Source of the DNA: Ornithinimicrobium sufpigmenti
GTDB lineage: Bacteria > Actinomycetota > Actinomycetes > Actinomycetales > Dermatophilaceae
Reading direction: 5' to 3'
Length of the DNA stretch: 64,000 nt
Assembly: GCF_004322775.1 (NCBI RefSeq)
Contig: NZ_CP036403.1
Location: forward strand, 3,844,001-3,908,000
Shown here one piece after another: positions 7,586 to 17,166 of the stretch; within the stretch, counting starts at the first letter, position 1; the number at the start of each line of letters is the position of its first letter. Position numbers and translations under genes: made by a program. The notes under the pieces are model-generated. The model saw only the letters and a program-made list of their open reading frames with translations. It did not search any database and was not told where the DNA came from.

Positions 7586-7607
7586 GCGTCATACCCGGGT
7601 ATGACGC
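7586..7607. promoter_or_regulatory. Perfect 22-bp palindrome between the sensor kinase and deacylase genes
   Basis: The 22 bases are exactly self-complementary; the right half reads GGGTATGACGC. The half GGGTATGACG also occurs at 4362-4371 upstream of the ABC exporter. The palindrome sits in the divergent region between the kinase operon and the deacylase gene. A dimeric response regulator site is the simplest reading, serving autoregulation and possibly the divergent gene. Confidence 0.6.
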
Positions 7608-7644
7608 TCCACCCGGGCACAGCTCGTGCTCGAGCCGTGCCGCC

Positions 7645-7679
7645 GGACCGCTCGGGGGAGCGGTCCCTGCTCGTAGAGT
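7645..7679 (+). promoter_or_regulatory. Hairpin and -10 box upstream of the deacylase gene
   Basis: GGACCGCTC (7645-7653) and GAGCGGTCC (7658-7666) form a 9-bp stem with a GGGG loop. The -10 box TAGAGT follows at 7674-7679, eight bases before the ATG at 7688, so transcription probably begins at or next to the start codon. The inverted repeat covers the -35 area and may be an operator. Confidence 0.5.
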
Positions 7680-7687
7680 CGGTCGGT

Positions 7688-8200
7688 ATGGACGCATCTG
7701 GACAGGGCGCCTCGGACGAGCAGATCGGTGAGCAGCGCGCGCTGGCGGCGCTGGAGCGGGCGGGGCTGGCGCATGACGTGACGCGGCACGGGAGGGTCGG
7801 CAGCCTGGAGGAGGCGGCTCGGGTGCGGGGCGTGCAGCCGCGGGACATCGTCAAGACGCTGGTCGTGCGGCGGGCGGAGGGTGACTACCTCTTCGTGCTG
7901 GTGCCGGGCGACCGGGAGATCTCGTGGCCCAAGCTGCGGGCGCTGCTCGGCGTCAACCGGCTCTCGATGCCGGACGCGGCGACGGCGCGGGAGGCGACCG
8001 GCTACGAGCGGGGGACGATCACACCGTTCGGGTCCACGACCGCGTGGCCGGTGGTCGCCGACGCCTCGCTGGTCGAGGAGCCGGGGCGCCTGATCTCGCT
8101 GGGGGCCGGTGCCCACGGGGTGGCCGTCAACGTCGACGCCACCGCCGCCCTGGAGCATCTCGAGGCGCAGGTCGCGGACGTCACCGAGCCGATCGACTGA
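7688..8200 (+). CDS. YbaK/ProX-type aminoacyl-tRNA deacylase
   Basis: A 170-residue cytoplasmic protein of the YbaK/EbsC/ProX editing family, which hydrolyses mischarged Cys-tRNA(Pro) or Ala-tRNA(Pro). Family landmarks include the substrate-loop lysine in RDIVKTLVVR, the strand YLFVLVPGDREISWPKLRALL, and the C-terminal TPFGSTTAWPVVADASLVEE and LISLGAGAHGVAVNV (GxxxxxxxV glycine-rich loop). Length is normal for the family. The ATG at 7688 follows a leaderless promoter; an in-frame ATG at 7601 would put the reading frame through the palindrome and is unlikely. It is convergent with the monooxygenase gene, the two stops being only 14 bases apart. Confidence 0.9.
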   Translation: MDASGQGASDEQIGEQRALAALERAGLAHDVTRHGRVGSLEEAARVRGVQPRDIVKTLVVRRAEGDYLFVLVPGDREISWPKLRALLGVNRLSMPDAATAREATGYERGTITPFGSTTAWPVVADASLVEEPGRLISLGAGAHGVAVNVDATAALEHLEAQVADVTEPID

Positions 8201-8214
8201 GGGCGCACGGTCCC

Positions 8215-9297
8215 TCACCTCGACGGGTGCTCGGCCAGCCACTTCTGCGTGGCCCGGGCTGCGACGCGGCCCGCCCGGTTGGCGCCGATCGTCGAGGCGG
8301 ACGGGCCGTAGCCGACCAGGTTGACCCGGTGGTCCAGCGCGGCGGTCGTGTAGGTGTGCCGGTCGAACGGCGCGAGCAGCTGGATCCCGCCGTGCGGACT
8401 GCGCAGCCCGAGCGGGCCCAGATGATCCACGCTCTGCCGAAAACCCGTCGCCCAGACGATCGCGTCCACCTGCTCCACCGTCCCGTCGGCCCAGCGCACC
8501 CCGCGCGGTTCGACCCGCTCGAACATCGGCCGCCGCTCGTAGGCGCCCAGCTGCCGTGCCCGCTCCTCCTGCGGCCGCAGGATGAGCCCCGTGACGTCCA
8601 CGACGCTGCGCGGCGGCAGCCCCTGTGCCACCCGCTCCTCCACCAGGGCGACCGCCTTCCGGCCCGCGTCGAGGGTGAACTCGGAGGTACGCCATACCGG
8701 CTCCCTCCGGGTGACCCAGACCGTCTCCGCGACCGGGGCCAGCTCGCCCAGGATCTGCACGGCCGACGCGCCACCGCCCACGACCACCACCCGCTGACCG
8801 GCGAAGTCGTCCGGGCCGGTCCACTGCACGGTATGCAGCTGACGTCCTTCGAACTCGCCCATCCCCGGGTAGGAGGGGACGAACGGGCTGTCCCAGGTGC
8901 CGGTGGCGTTGACGACCGTGCGGGTGAGCCGGTCCCCGTCCTCGGCCCGTACCCGCAGCAGCCCGGCAGGGTCGTCGTCGACGGGCTCGACCGCGGTGAC
9001 CACGACCGGCCGCTCGACCGGCAGCCCGTGGCGCTGCTCGTAGTCGGCGAAGTAGCCGGGCACGACCTCGTTGGCCCGCGCCCGCTCGTCGTGCCCGGGC
9101 AGCTCCTCCCCCGGCAGGTCCGAGACCCCGTGGACGTCCGACATCGTCAGCGTGTCCCACCGGTGCTGCCACGCGCCGCCCGCGGTCTCGTTGGCGTCGA
9201 GCACCACGAACGGGTCGACCCCCAACCGCGTGAGGTGGTATGCCGTGGACAGGCCCGCCTGACCGGCGCCGATCACGATGCTGTCGTAGGTCTGCAC
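8215..9297 (-). CDS. FAD/NAD(P)H-dependent flavoprotein monooxygenase (CzcO-like)
   Basis: A 360-residue flavoprotein. The FAD Rossmann motif is SIVIGAGQAGLSTAYHL (residues about 6-22); the NADPH motif is VVVVGGGASAVQILGELA (about 170-187). The region GGAWQHRWDTLTMSDVHGVSDLPG is typical of the CzcO/flavin-containing monooxygenase group, and the ATG-like motif appears as AIVWATGFR near residue 285. Such proteins oxygenate small substrates or act as NAD(P)H oxidases; the substrate is unknown. The GTG at 9297 lacks a clear ribosome binding site, so the start is less certain than the family call. Convergent with the tRNA deacylase gene. Confidence 0.88.
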   Translation of the reverse strand: MQTYDSIVIGAGQAGLSTAYHLTRLGVDPFVVLDANETAGGAWQHRWDTLTMSDVHGVSDLPGEELPGHDERARANEVVPGYFADYEQRHGLPVERPVVVTAVEPVDDDPAGLLRVRAEDGDRLTRTVVNATGTWDSPFVPSYPGMGEFEGRQLHTVQWTGPDDFAGQRVVVVGGGASAVQILGELAPVAETVWVTRREPVWRTSEFTLDAGRKAVALVEERVAQGLPPRSVVDVTGLILRPQEERARQLGAYERRPMFERVEPRGVRWADGTVEQVDAIVWATGFRQSVDHLGPLGLRSPHGGIQLLAPFDRHTYTTAALDHRVNLVGYGPSASTIGANRAGRVAARATQKWLAEHPSR

Positions 9298-9437
9298 CTC
9301 AGGTCCAACGTGAGATGGCCGGCCTGACTTCCGTCCCTGCTGCGCCGGGTCGTGTGGTCAGGCTACGGTGACGGCAGGTCGCGCTGACCTGGTCGCGCCG
9401 GCTTGGTCGGGCGATCCCCTCACGCGAAGGAGCGCGC

Positions 9438-10849
<1,412 letters not shown>

Positions 10850-10853
<4 letters not shown>

Positions 10854-11431
10854 CGACCACGCCACGCACACCCACCCCGCGCCACGTCGTGGTCATGGGT
10901 GTCTCCGGCACCGGCAAGTCGACCGTGGCCGACGCCATCGCGGACCACCTGCCCGGGATGCTCGTCGAGGGAGACTCCTTCCATCCCCAGGCGAACATCG
11001 ACAAGATGGCCGCCGGAGAGCCCCTCGACGACGACGACCGCCGACCCTGGCTGAAGTCGCTCTCGGCGGAGATCGCCCGGCTCGACGTCGAGGGCCAGAC
11101 CGGCGTCATCGCCTGCTCCAGCCTGAAGCGGATCTACCGCGACTGGCTGCGCGAAGGCGTCGAGGAGCTGTTCTTCGTCCACCTGCACACCGACTACGAG
11201 GTCCTGGACCAGCGCATGTCGGAGCGGAAGGGCCACTTCATGCCGCCCTCCCTGCTGAAGTCCCAGTTCGAGACCCTCGAGCCACTGCAGGACGACGAGC
11301 TCGGCGTGAAGATCGACGTCCGGAACCCGCCTTACGAGGTGGTCGTACGCTCCCTCGCGGCCCTGGCCTCGGTCGGCCTGCAGCCTCAGACGCAGGGCGA
11401 ACGGGACATCGGGCCGACCTGGCGCCCCTGA
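10850..11431 (+). CDS. gntK: Gluconokinase
   Basis: A 193-residue kinase that converts gluconate and ATP to 6-phosphogluconate for the pentose phosphate or Entner-Doudoroff route. The P-loop is MGVSGTGKSTVA (about 16-27), followed by the gluconokinase signature EGDSFHPQANIDKMAAGEPL (about 39-58) with DDDRRPWL, CSSLKRIYRDWLR and the lid region ERKGHFMPPSLLKSQFETLE. Length is that of small GntK/IdnK enzymes, with an extra C-terminal tail of about 15 residues. The GTG start at 10850 overlaps the permease stop by four bases. The stop is followed after about 30 bases by the mirror array of 22-bp repeats. Confidence 0.94.
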
Positions 11432-11463
11432 CCGCCCCCATCCCCATCCCCTCCCCATCCCGA

Positions 11464-11727
11464 CAGAACACGTGGAAGGGCCCTTCAGAACACGCGGTAA
11501 GGCCCTACAGAACACGTAGGAAGGCGCAACAGAACACGTAGAAGAGCCCTTCAGAACACGCGACCGGGCTCAGGAAGCAAGCTGCACGTGTTCTGTGGGG
11601 CTCTTCGGCGTGTCCTGATCAGCCCTTTGGCGTGTCCTGATCGGCCTTATCGCGTGTCCTGATCCGCCCTCTCCCGTGTCCTGTGGGGCCCTCTTGCGTG
11701 TCCTGTGGGGCCCTTTGACGTGTCCTG
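11464..11727. repeat. Mirror array of 22-bp repeats, 5 forward + 7 inverted copies
   Basis: CAGAACACG starts at 11464, 11486, 11508, 11530 and 11552, an exact 22-bp period; most copies also carry AAGGGCCC-like bases 6-8 positions later. After a short spacer the complement CGTGTTCTG/CGTGTCCTG starts at 11587, 11609, 11631, 11653, 11675, 11697 and 11719, again exactly every 22 bp. Each block reads in the sense direction from its flanking gene: the forward block follows gluconokinase (+), the inverted block follows the lyase gene (-), whose stop codon lies in the last copy. Each arm can pair with the other, giving a potential stem of over 100 bp. There is no open reading frame here. Confidence 0.9.
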
Positions 11728-13332
11728 TCAGTGGAGGGGGCCGGTGGCTGACTCGGCGGCGGCGCGGACGCGGCCGTCGAGGACGAGGTCCACGGTCGTC
11801 TCGATCTCCGGGGACAGGTGGCGGTCCGGGCCGGGGCCGGCGACTCCGTTCTCGCGCAGCAACGTCACCACGGCTCCGGTCGCGGCTGCCGGGGTCAGCG
11901 GGGCGCGCAGGTCGAGCGCTCGGGCGGCGGTGAGGACCTCGACGGCCAGCACGCGAGCCAGCCCGTCCACGGCGCGGCGCAGCTTGCGTGCGGCGCCCCA
12001 CCCCATACTCACGTGATCCTCCTGCATGGCCGAGGACGGGATCGAGTCCACGCTGGCCGGGGTGGCCAGGCGCTTGAGCTCGGAGACGATGGCGGCCTGG
12101 GTGTACTGCGCGATCATCAGCCCGCTGTCGGTGCCGGGGTCGTCGGCGAGGAAGGGCGGCAGGCCGTGGTTGCGGGCGACGTCGAGGAAGCGGTCGGTGC
12201 GCCGCTCGGAGATGCCCGCGACGTCCGCCACCACCACCGCGAGGAAGTCGAGGACGTGGGCGACGGGGGCGCCGTGGAAGTTGCCGTTGGACTCGACCCG
12301 GCCATCGAGGGTGACGACCGGGTTGTCGATGGCGGAGGCCAGCTCGCGGGAGGCGACGAGGCGGGCGTGGTCGCAGGTGTCGCGGGCAGAGCCGTGGACC
12401 TGCGGGGAGCAGCGCAGGGAATAGGCGTCCTGGACCCGGGTGCAGGCGGTCGGGTCACGGTGGCTGTCACGGATCGGGCTGCCAGCCATCACGGCGCGGA
12501 GGTTGGCGGCACTGGCGCCCTGCCCGGGGTGGGGTCGTAGCTCCTGCAGGTCGGCGGCGAAGACGTCGTCCGTGCCGAGCTGACCCTCCACGCTCATCGC
12601 AGCCGCGACGTCGGCCGTGGCGAGCAGGGTGTCGAGGTCGTGCAGCGCGAGCAGCAGCATGCCGAGCATCCCGTCGGTGCCGTTGATCAGCGCCAGCCCT
12701 TCCTTCTCGGCCAGCTCGACGGGGGCGATCCCGGCGCTGGCCAGGGCCTCCGCGGCCGGCAGCAGCCCCGGCTCCTGCTCTGCCCAGTCGTCGGCGCCCG
12801 CCGGGGCGCCGACACGGACCGTCCCCTCCCCCATCACCGCGAGCGCGCAGTGGGCCAGCGGGGCGAGGTCGCCCGAGCAGCCGAGCGAGCCGTGCTCGCG
12901 GACGACAGGGGTGATCCCCGCGTTCAGCAGGTCGGCGTACGCCTGGGCGGTCTCCACGCGGACCCCGGTCCGCCCGGTCGCGAGGGTCGACAGGCGCAAC
13001 AGCATCAGGGCCCGGACGACCTCCCGCTCGACCTCCGAGCCGGAGCCGGCGGCGTGGCTGCGGATCAGACTGCGCTGCAGCTGGGCGCGCTTCTCGAGCG
13101 GGATGCTGGTCGTCGCCAGCGCCCCGAACCCCGTCGAGATCCCGTAGTGCGCCTCGGTGTCGTCGGCGAGACCGTCGATGATGCGGCGGGTCTGCCCGAT
13201 CGCCTCCAGCGCGGCCACGGACAGGCGCACGCGCGCACCGTGTCGCGCCACCGCGACGACCTCGAGCGGGCTCAGCGGGCCGACGTCGATGACGACCTCG
13301 GTGGGCATGCCTGACAGGGGAAGACGGCTCAT
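11728..13332 (-). CDS. hutH: Histidine ammonia-lyase
   Basis: A 534-residue enzyme that deaminates histidine to urocanate, the first step of histidine breakdown. Key residues are visible: catalytic Tyr63 in AHYGISTGFG and the MIO-forming tripeptide within GSLGCSGDLAPLAH (Cys152-Ser153-Gly154). Most family members have Ala-Ser-Gly; Cys in the first position is also known from actinobacterial HutH. Downstream motifs include GTDGMLGMLLLALHD, QDAYSLRCSPQVHG and SAMQEDHVSMG. The rest of the pathway (hutU, hutI) is not adjacent. The start chosen is ATG 13332; ATG 13308 (MPTEVVIDVGPL) fits the usual family N-terminus equally well. The stop codon lies inside the last copy of the 22-bp repeat array. 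Confidence 0.93.
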   Translation of the reverse strand: MSRLPLSGMPTEVVIDVGPLSPLEVVAVARHGARVRLSVAALEAIGQTRRIIDGLADDTEAHYGISTGFGALATTSIPLEKRAQLQRSLIRSHAAGSGSEVEREVVRALMLLRLSTLATGRTGVRVETAQAYADLLNAGITPVVREHGSLGCSGDLAPLAHCALAVMGEGTVRVGAPAGADDWAEQEPGLLPAAEALASAGIAPVELAEKEGLALINGTDGMLGMLLLALHDLDTLLATADVAAAMSVEGQLGTDDVFAADLQELRPHPGQGASAANLRAVMAGSPIRDSHRDPTACTRVQDAYSLRCSPQVHGSARDTCDHARLVASRELASAIDNPVVTLDGRVESNGNFHGAPVAHVLDFLAVVVADVAGISERRTDRFLDVARNHGLPPFLADDPGTDSGLMIAQYTQAAIVSELKRLATPASVDSIPSSAMQEDHVSMGWGAARKLRRAVDGLARVLAVEVLTAARALDLRAPLTPAAATGAVVTLLRENGVAGPGPDRHLSPEIETTVDLVLDGRVRAAAESATGPLH

Positions 13333-13384
13333 GGCCACATTCCACCGCACCCGCCCCGGGCGTGGCACCCCCTCCCCCGTGCGG

Positions 13385-13413
13385 CCGTCTCGGATGCCAG
13401 ACGGATTTCCGAG
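13385..13413. promoter_or_regulatory. Nested inverted repeats in the hutH / ASCH divergent region
   Basis: CCGTCT (13385-13390) pairs with AGACGG (13399-13404), and overlapping it CTCGGA (13389-13394) pairs with TCCGAG (13408-13413). They lie 53-81 bases upstream of the hutH start and about 100 bases upstream of the divergent gene. They could be operators for either gene; no known consensus is matched. Confidence 0.3.
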
Positions 13414-13510
13414 GTATGCCGTGGGCAGCGGCCGACGCATCTTCGTCGTGGACCACGGGGCAGGAGCCGTCCATCGGCAGGTCGGCCGGGCTAGCGCCTA
13501 CGCTGGGCCC

Positions 13511-14212
13511 GTGCCTCCAGCCGACCGCGCCTTTGACGACGCCCACGGGTCCAGCCACAACGCGTCCAACCACAACGGCTCCAGCCACAACGCCGGCGGG
13601 ACCCACGACCCCCAGGCCGCCGCCATCGCCGCCTTCTGGGCCGACGCCCGCATCCGGGCCCGGCTCAACCCGATCGAGGTCTACACCGGTCCCGGCATCA
13701 GCGACACGGTGCCGCCCCCGGCCTGGTCCTTCGGGGACGACCCGCGCCTGGCCGACGACCTGCTGGACATGGTGCTCAAGGGGCAGAAGACCGCCACTGC
13801 GAGCGCGTTGCGGGACTACGAGGAGGAGGCCCGCGAGCTGGCCCGGGCGCAGGACGACCTGCCGGGCGCCGCGGAGGGCGACCTGCTCGTCGACACCGAC
13901 CTCGACCTGGCACTCCCGGAGCCTGGGCTGCTGTCCATCCTGCTCGACGGCTCGGGCCGGCCGAGAGCGCTGATCCGGACCACCGACGTGCAGGTTGTGC
14001 GCTTCGGCGACGTCACCGACGAGCACGCCCGGCGCGAGGGTGAGGGTGACAGCTCGCTCGCCCACTGGCGGCGCGCCCACCAGGAGTTCTTCCACCGCAG
14101 CTCGGCCACCGGCGAGCGCGTCGACGAGGACACCATGGTGGTGCTGGAGCGCTTCGAGGTGCTCGTGCCGGCCGAGGCACGCCGCGCGGCTCGCCGCAAC
14201 GGCCTGGCCTGA
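13511..14212 (+). CDS. ASCH domain protein
   Basis: A protein of 233 residues. The N-terminal 35 residues are low complexity with repeated HN-S/A-N units (SSHNASNHNGSSHNAGG), encoded by imperfect 18-base DNA repeats. The rest is an ASCH fold: FWADARIRARLNPIEVYTGP, WSFGDDPRLADDLLDMVLKG, the signature KGQKTATASALRDYE, a strand RALIRTTDVQVVRFGDVTDEHA and WRRAHQEFF. ASCH proteins are thought to bind RNA, and some are nucleases; the precise role is unknown. The GTG at 13511 follows TACGCT (13499-13504) by six bases, so the gene is probably leaderless. It is divergent from hutH, without functional hints from context. Confidence 0.85.
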   Translation: MPPADRAFDDAHGSSHNASNHNGSSHNAGGTHDPQAAAIAAFWADARIRARLNPIEVYTGPGISDTVPPPAWSFGDDPRLADDLLDMVLKGQKTATASALRDYEEEARELARAQDDLPGAAEGDLLVDTDLDLALPEPGLLSILLDGSGRPRALIRTTDVQVVRFGDVTDEHARREGEGDSSLAHWRRAHQEFFHRSSATGERVDEDTMVVLERFEVLVPAEARRAARRNGLA

Positions 14213-14304
14213 CCGCACGCCCTGCACGCGGACGTATCAAGAGCAGTCTCCCGCCACTCCTCACCACGCCGCCACCCGCACCTCCTCGCCACGCACCGAC
14301 CTGG

Positions 14305-14393
14305 CGGCATACTCTGGGGTAACCGGACCGCATACCCCATCCCGGACGGGCACGCTGGCCGAAACGACCCTTGACGCGGCGTACCCTGGGGTG
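14305..14393 (+). promoter_or_regulatory. Duplicated promoter-like block upstream of glycogen phosphorylase
   Basis: CGGCATACTCTGGGGTA (14305-14321) and CGGCGTACCCTGGGGTG (14377-14393) match at 14 of 17 positions and are 72 bases apart. Each contains a -10-like hexamer (TACTCT 14310-14315, TACCCT 14382-14387). The second lies five bases before the GTG at 14393 and 60 bases before the preferred start. Two tandem promoters, or one promoter plus a decayed copy, would explain this. Confidence 0.4.
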
Positions 14394-14452
14394 TGGGCAA
14401 CGGTGCCTTCGTCCTGACCCACGACCGTTGTACCCCCGAGCGAGGCCCTCCT

Positions 14453-16999
14453 GTGACCGACACCTTCGAGACCATCCCCTCGTTCTCCGACGAGCTGCCC
14501 GCCGCCGAGCCCAACCGCCGCGGCCCGAGCTTCCCGGCCAGCCACGAGCTGGCGACCGGGCCGGTCAAGTCGCCGCCGGTGACCGTCGACGGCTTCGTGC
14601 AGGAGTTCCTCACCGAGCTCAACTACGGCCAGGGCGTCAAGCTCTCGCAGTCGACGATCAACGACCAGTACCTCGCGCTGGCGCGCACCGTGCGGTCCTA
14701 CCTCATGGCCGCCTGGCTGGAGACCGGCCACCGGCGCCGCAAGAACCCGACCAAGATGGTCGCCTACCTCTCGGCGGAGTACCTGCTCGGGCGTCAGCTG
14801 GGCAATGCGCTGCTGTCCACCAACCTCATCTCGATCGCCGAGCAGGCCATGCACGAGTGCGGCATCGACATCGCCGAGCTGCGCGCCCAGGAGATCGAGC
14901 CCGGGCTCGGCAACGGCGGCCTGGGCCGGCTCGCGGCCTGCTTCGTCGACTCGCTGGCCACGATGGACGTGCCGACCATCGGCTACGGCATCCGCTACGA
15001 GTACGGCATCTTCCGGCAGTCCTTCGAGGACGGCCGCCAGGTCGAGCACCCGGACCCGTGGCTGCGGCTCGGCTCACCGTGGGAGTTCCCGCACCCCGAG
15101 CGGGCGGTCACCGTCGGCTTCGGCGGGACGACCGAGGAGTATGCCGACGAGCAGGGGCGGACCCGCTGCCGCTGGACCCCGGAGTGGCAGGTCCGCGGCG
15201 TGCCCTACCACTACATGGTCCCCGGCTACCGCAACGGCGTGGTCAACACCCTGCGGCTGTGGAGCTCGGAGGCGCACGAGGGCTTCGACCTGCAGGTCTT
15301 CAACTCCGGTGACTACGCCCGGGCCGCACGCGCCCAGACCTTCGCCGAGAACATCTCCAAGGTCCTCTACCCCGACGACTCCACCCCGCAGGGCAAGGAG
15401 CTGCGCCTGCAGCAGCAGTACTTCTTCGTCGCCTGCTCGCTGCACGACTTCATCGAGAACACCCTGCCGGGCGACTTCGACCTGCAGAACCTGCCCAAGC
15501 GGATCATCTTCCAGCTCAACGACACCCACCCGGTCATCGCGGTGCCCGAGCTGATGCGGCTCCTCGTCGACGAGAAGGGCTTCGACTGGGACGAGGCGTG
15601 GGCCATCACCCAGAAGTGCTTCGCCTACACCTGCCACACCCTGCTGCCCGAGGCGCTGGAGGTGTGGCCGGTGGAGCTGCTGGGCCGCATGCTGCCGCGG
15701 CACCTGGAGATCATCTACCGGATCAACGAGGAGTTCCTGGCGCAGGTGCGCGAGGCCTTCCCGGACGACGAGTGGCGGGTGCGCCGCATGTCGATCATCG
15801 CCGAGCACCCCCAGCGCTCGGTGCGGATGGCCTTCCTGGCGACCGTGGCCTCGGTCAAGGTGAACGGCGTGGCCGCCCTGCACTCCGAGCTGCTGCGGGA
15901 CAACGTCCTGCCCGACTTCGCCGAGCTGTGGCCGGACAAGTTCACCAATGTCACCAACGGCATCACCCCGCGCCGGTTCGTCCGGCTCGCCAACCGCCGC
16001 CTGTCCGGTCTGATCACCGAGGCGCTGGGCACCGAGGAGTGGGTCACCGACCTCGACCTGCTGCGCGGCCTGGAGCCGCTGGCCGACGACGCCGGCTTCC
16101 GCCAGCAGTTCCGGGAGGTCAAGGCCGCCAACAAGGACCGCCTGGCCCAGGTGCTCCAGGGCCGCGACGGCCTGGTGCTGGAGCAGGACCACATGGTCGA
16201 CGTCATGGTCAAGCGGCTGCACGAGTACAAGCGCCAGTCGCTGAAGCTGCTGCACGTCGTCTCGCTCTACGAGGGCGTGCGCTCCGGCCGCCTGTCGATC
16301 GACCAGGTCACCCCGCGCACCGTGCTCTTCGGCGCCAAGGCCGCCCCCGGCTACCACCTGGCCAAGGAGACCATCGCGCTGATCAACCACGTCGCCGCGG
16401 TCGTCAACGACGACCCGGTCATGCAGGGCCGGCTCAAGGTCCTCTTCCCGGCGAACTACAACGTCAACCTGGCCGAGAAGATCATCCCCGCCGCCGACCT
16501 GTCCGAGCAGATCTCGCTCGCCGGCAAGGAGGCGTCGGGCACCGGCAACATGAAGTTCGCGCTCAACGGGGCGCTGACGATCGGCACCGACGACGGCGCC
16601 AACGTGGAGATCCGCCAGCTGGTCGGCGACGACAACTTCTTCCTCTTCGGGCTCTCCGAGCCGGAGGTCGAGGCGCTGCGCAGGTCAGGCTACGTGCCCA
16701 GCAGCTACTACCAGCAGGACCCGGTGCTGCGCGCCACGCTGGACCTCATCGGCAGCGGCCACTTCACCAACGGCAGCCGGCACTCGGCCTCGGCGGTCGT
16801 GGACAACCTGCTGCACCACGACCCGTTCATGGCCCTGGCCGACTTCCAGGCCTACCTGGCCGCCCAGGACCGGGTGGAGGCGGCCTACGCCGACCAGGAC
16901 GCGTGGAGCAGGATGGCGATCCTCAACGTCGCCCGCTGCGGGTTCTTCTCCTCCGACCGCTCGATGCGCGACTACCTCGACAAGATCTGGCACGCCTGA
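14453..16999 (+). CDS. glgP: Glycogen/alpha-glucan phosphorylase
   Basis: A PLP enzyme of 848 residues that releases glucose-1-phosphate from alpha-1,4-glucan. Landmarks include MVAYLSAEYLLGRQLGNALLST and EPGLGNGGLGRLAACFVDSLA near the N-terminus, FQLNDTHPVIAVPELMRLLV, and NVTNGITPRRFVRLAN. Towards the C-terminus come VKRLHEYKRQSLKLLHV, IPAADLSEQISLAGKEASGT and the PLP-lysine segment GNMKFALNGALTIGTDDGAN. It is of full family length. The GTG at 14453 has a weak GAGG eight bases upstream. A GTG at 14393, five bases after TACCCT, would add 20 residues (MGNGAFVLTHDRC...) and be leaderless, so the start is uncertain. It stands alone, without other glg genes nearby, and its stop is followed by a 23-bp repeat array. 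Confidence 0.94.
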   Translation: MTDTFETIPSFSDELPAAEPNRRGPSFPASHELATGPVKSPPVTVDGFVQEFLTELNYGQGVKLSQSTINDQYLALARTVRSYLMAAWLETGHRRRKNPTKMVAYLSAEYLLGRQLGNALLSTNLISIAEQAMHECGIDIAELRAQEIEPGLGNGGLGRLAACFVDSLATMDVPTIGYGIRYEYGIFRQSFEDGRQVEHPDPWLRLGSPWEFPHPERAVTVGFGGTTEEYADEQGRTRCRWTPEWQVRGVPYHYMVPGYRNGVVNTLRLWSSEAHEGFDLQVFNSGDYARAARAQTFAENISKVLYPDDSTPQGKELRLQQQYFFVACSLHDFIENTLPGDFDLQNLPKRIIFQLNDTHPVIAVPELMRLLVDEKGFDWDEAWAITQKCFAYTCHTLLPEALEVWPVELLGRMLPRHLEIIYRINEEFLAQVREAFPDDEWRVRRMSIIAEHPQRSVRMAFLATVASVKVNGVAALHSELLRDNVLPDFAELWPDKFTNVTNGITPRRFVRLANRRLSGLITEALGTEEWVTDLDLLRGLEPLADDAGFRQQFREVKAANKDRLAQVLQGRDGLVLEQDHMVDVMVKRLHEYKRQSLKLLHVVSLYEGVRSGRLSIDQVTPRTVLFGAKAAPGYHLAKETIALINHVAAVVNDDPVMQGRLKVLFPANYNVNLAEKIIPAADLSEQISLAGKEASGTGNMKFALNGALTIGTDDGANVEIRQLVGDDNFFLFGLSEPEVEALRRSGYVPSSYYQQDPVLRATLDLIGSGHFTNGSRHSASAVVDNLLHHDPFMALADFQAYLAAQDRVEAAYADQDAWSRMAILNVARCGFFSSDRSMRDYLDKIWHA

Positions 17000-17003
17000 C
17001 CCG

Positions 17004-17072
17004 ACCGGCGACACGGTCTGCTCGCCACCGGCGACACGGTCTGCTCGCCACCGGCGACACGGTCTGCTCACG
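17004..17072. repeat. Three tandem 23-bp repeats after glgP
   Basis: ACCGGCGACACGGTCTGCTC starts at 17004, 17027 and 17050, giving two near-perfect 23-bp units and a third that diverges at its end. The array begins five bases after the glgP stop, on the sense side. It shares a GACACGG core with the 22-bp arrays elsewhere in the window. Confidence 0.75.
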
Positions 17073-17166
17073 ACCCCTTGTCTGGCAGACACGGGCACAC
17101 CGGCCAGCCGTGTCCGGGTGGTACTCGGGGGGTGGAGCCCCCCGAGCGACCGCATACCCTGCCGCC

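Noticed and set aside
11464..11727. CRISPR array
   Set aside because: Units are contiguous 22-bp repeats without unique spacers of constant length, occur in mirrored blocks and no cas genes are present.
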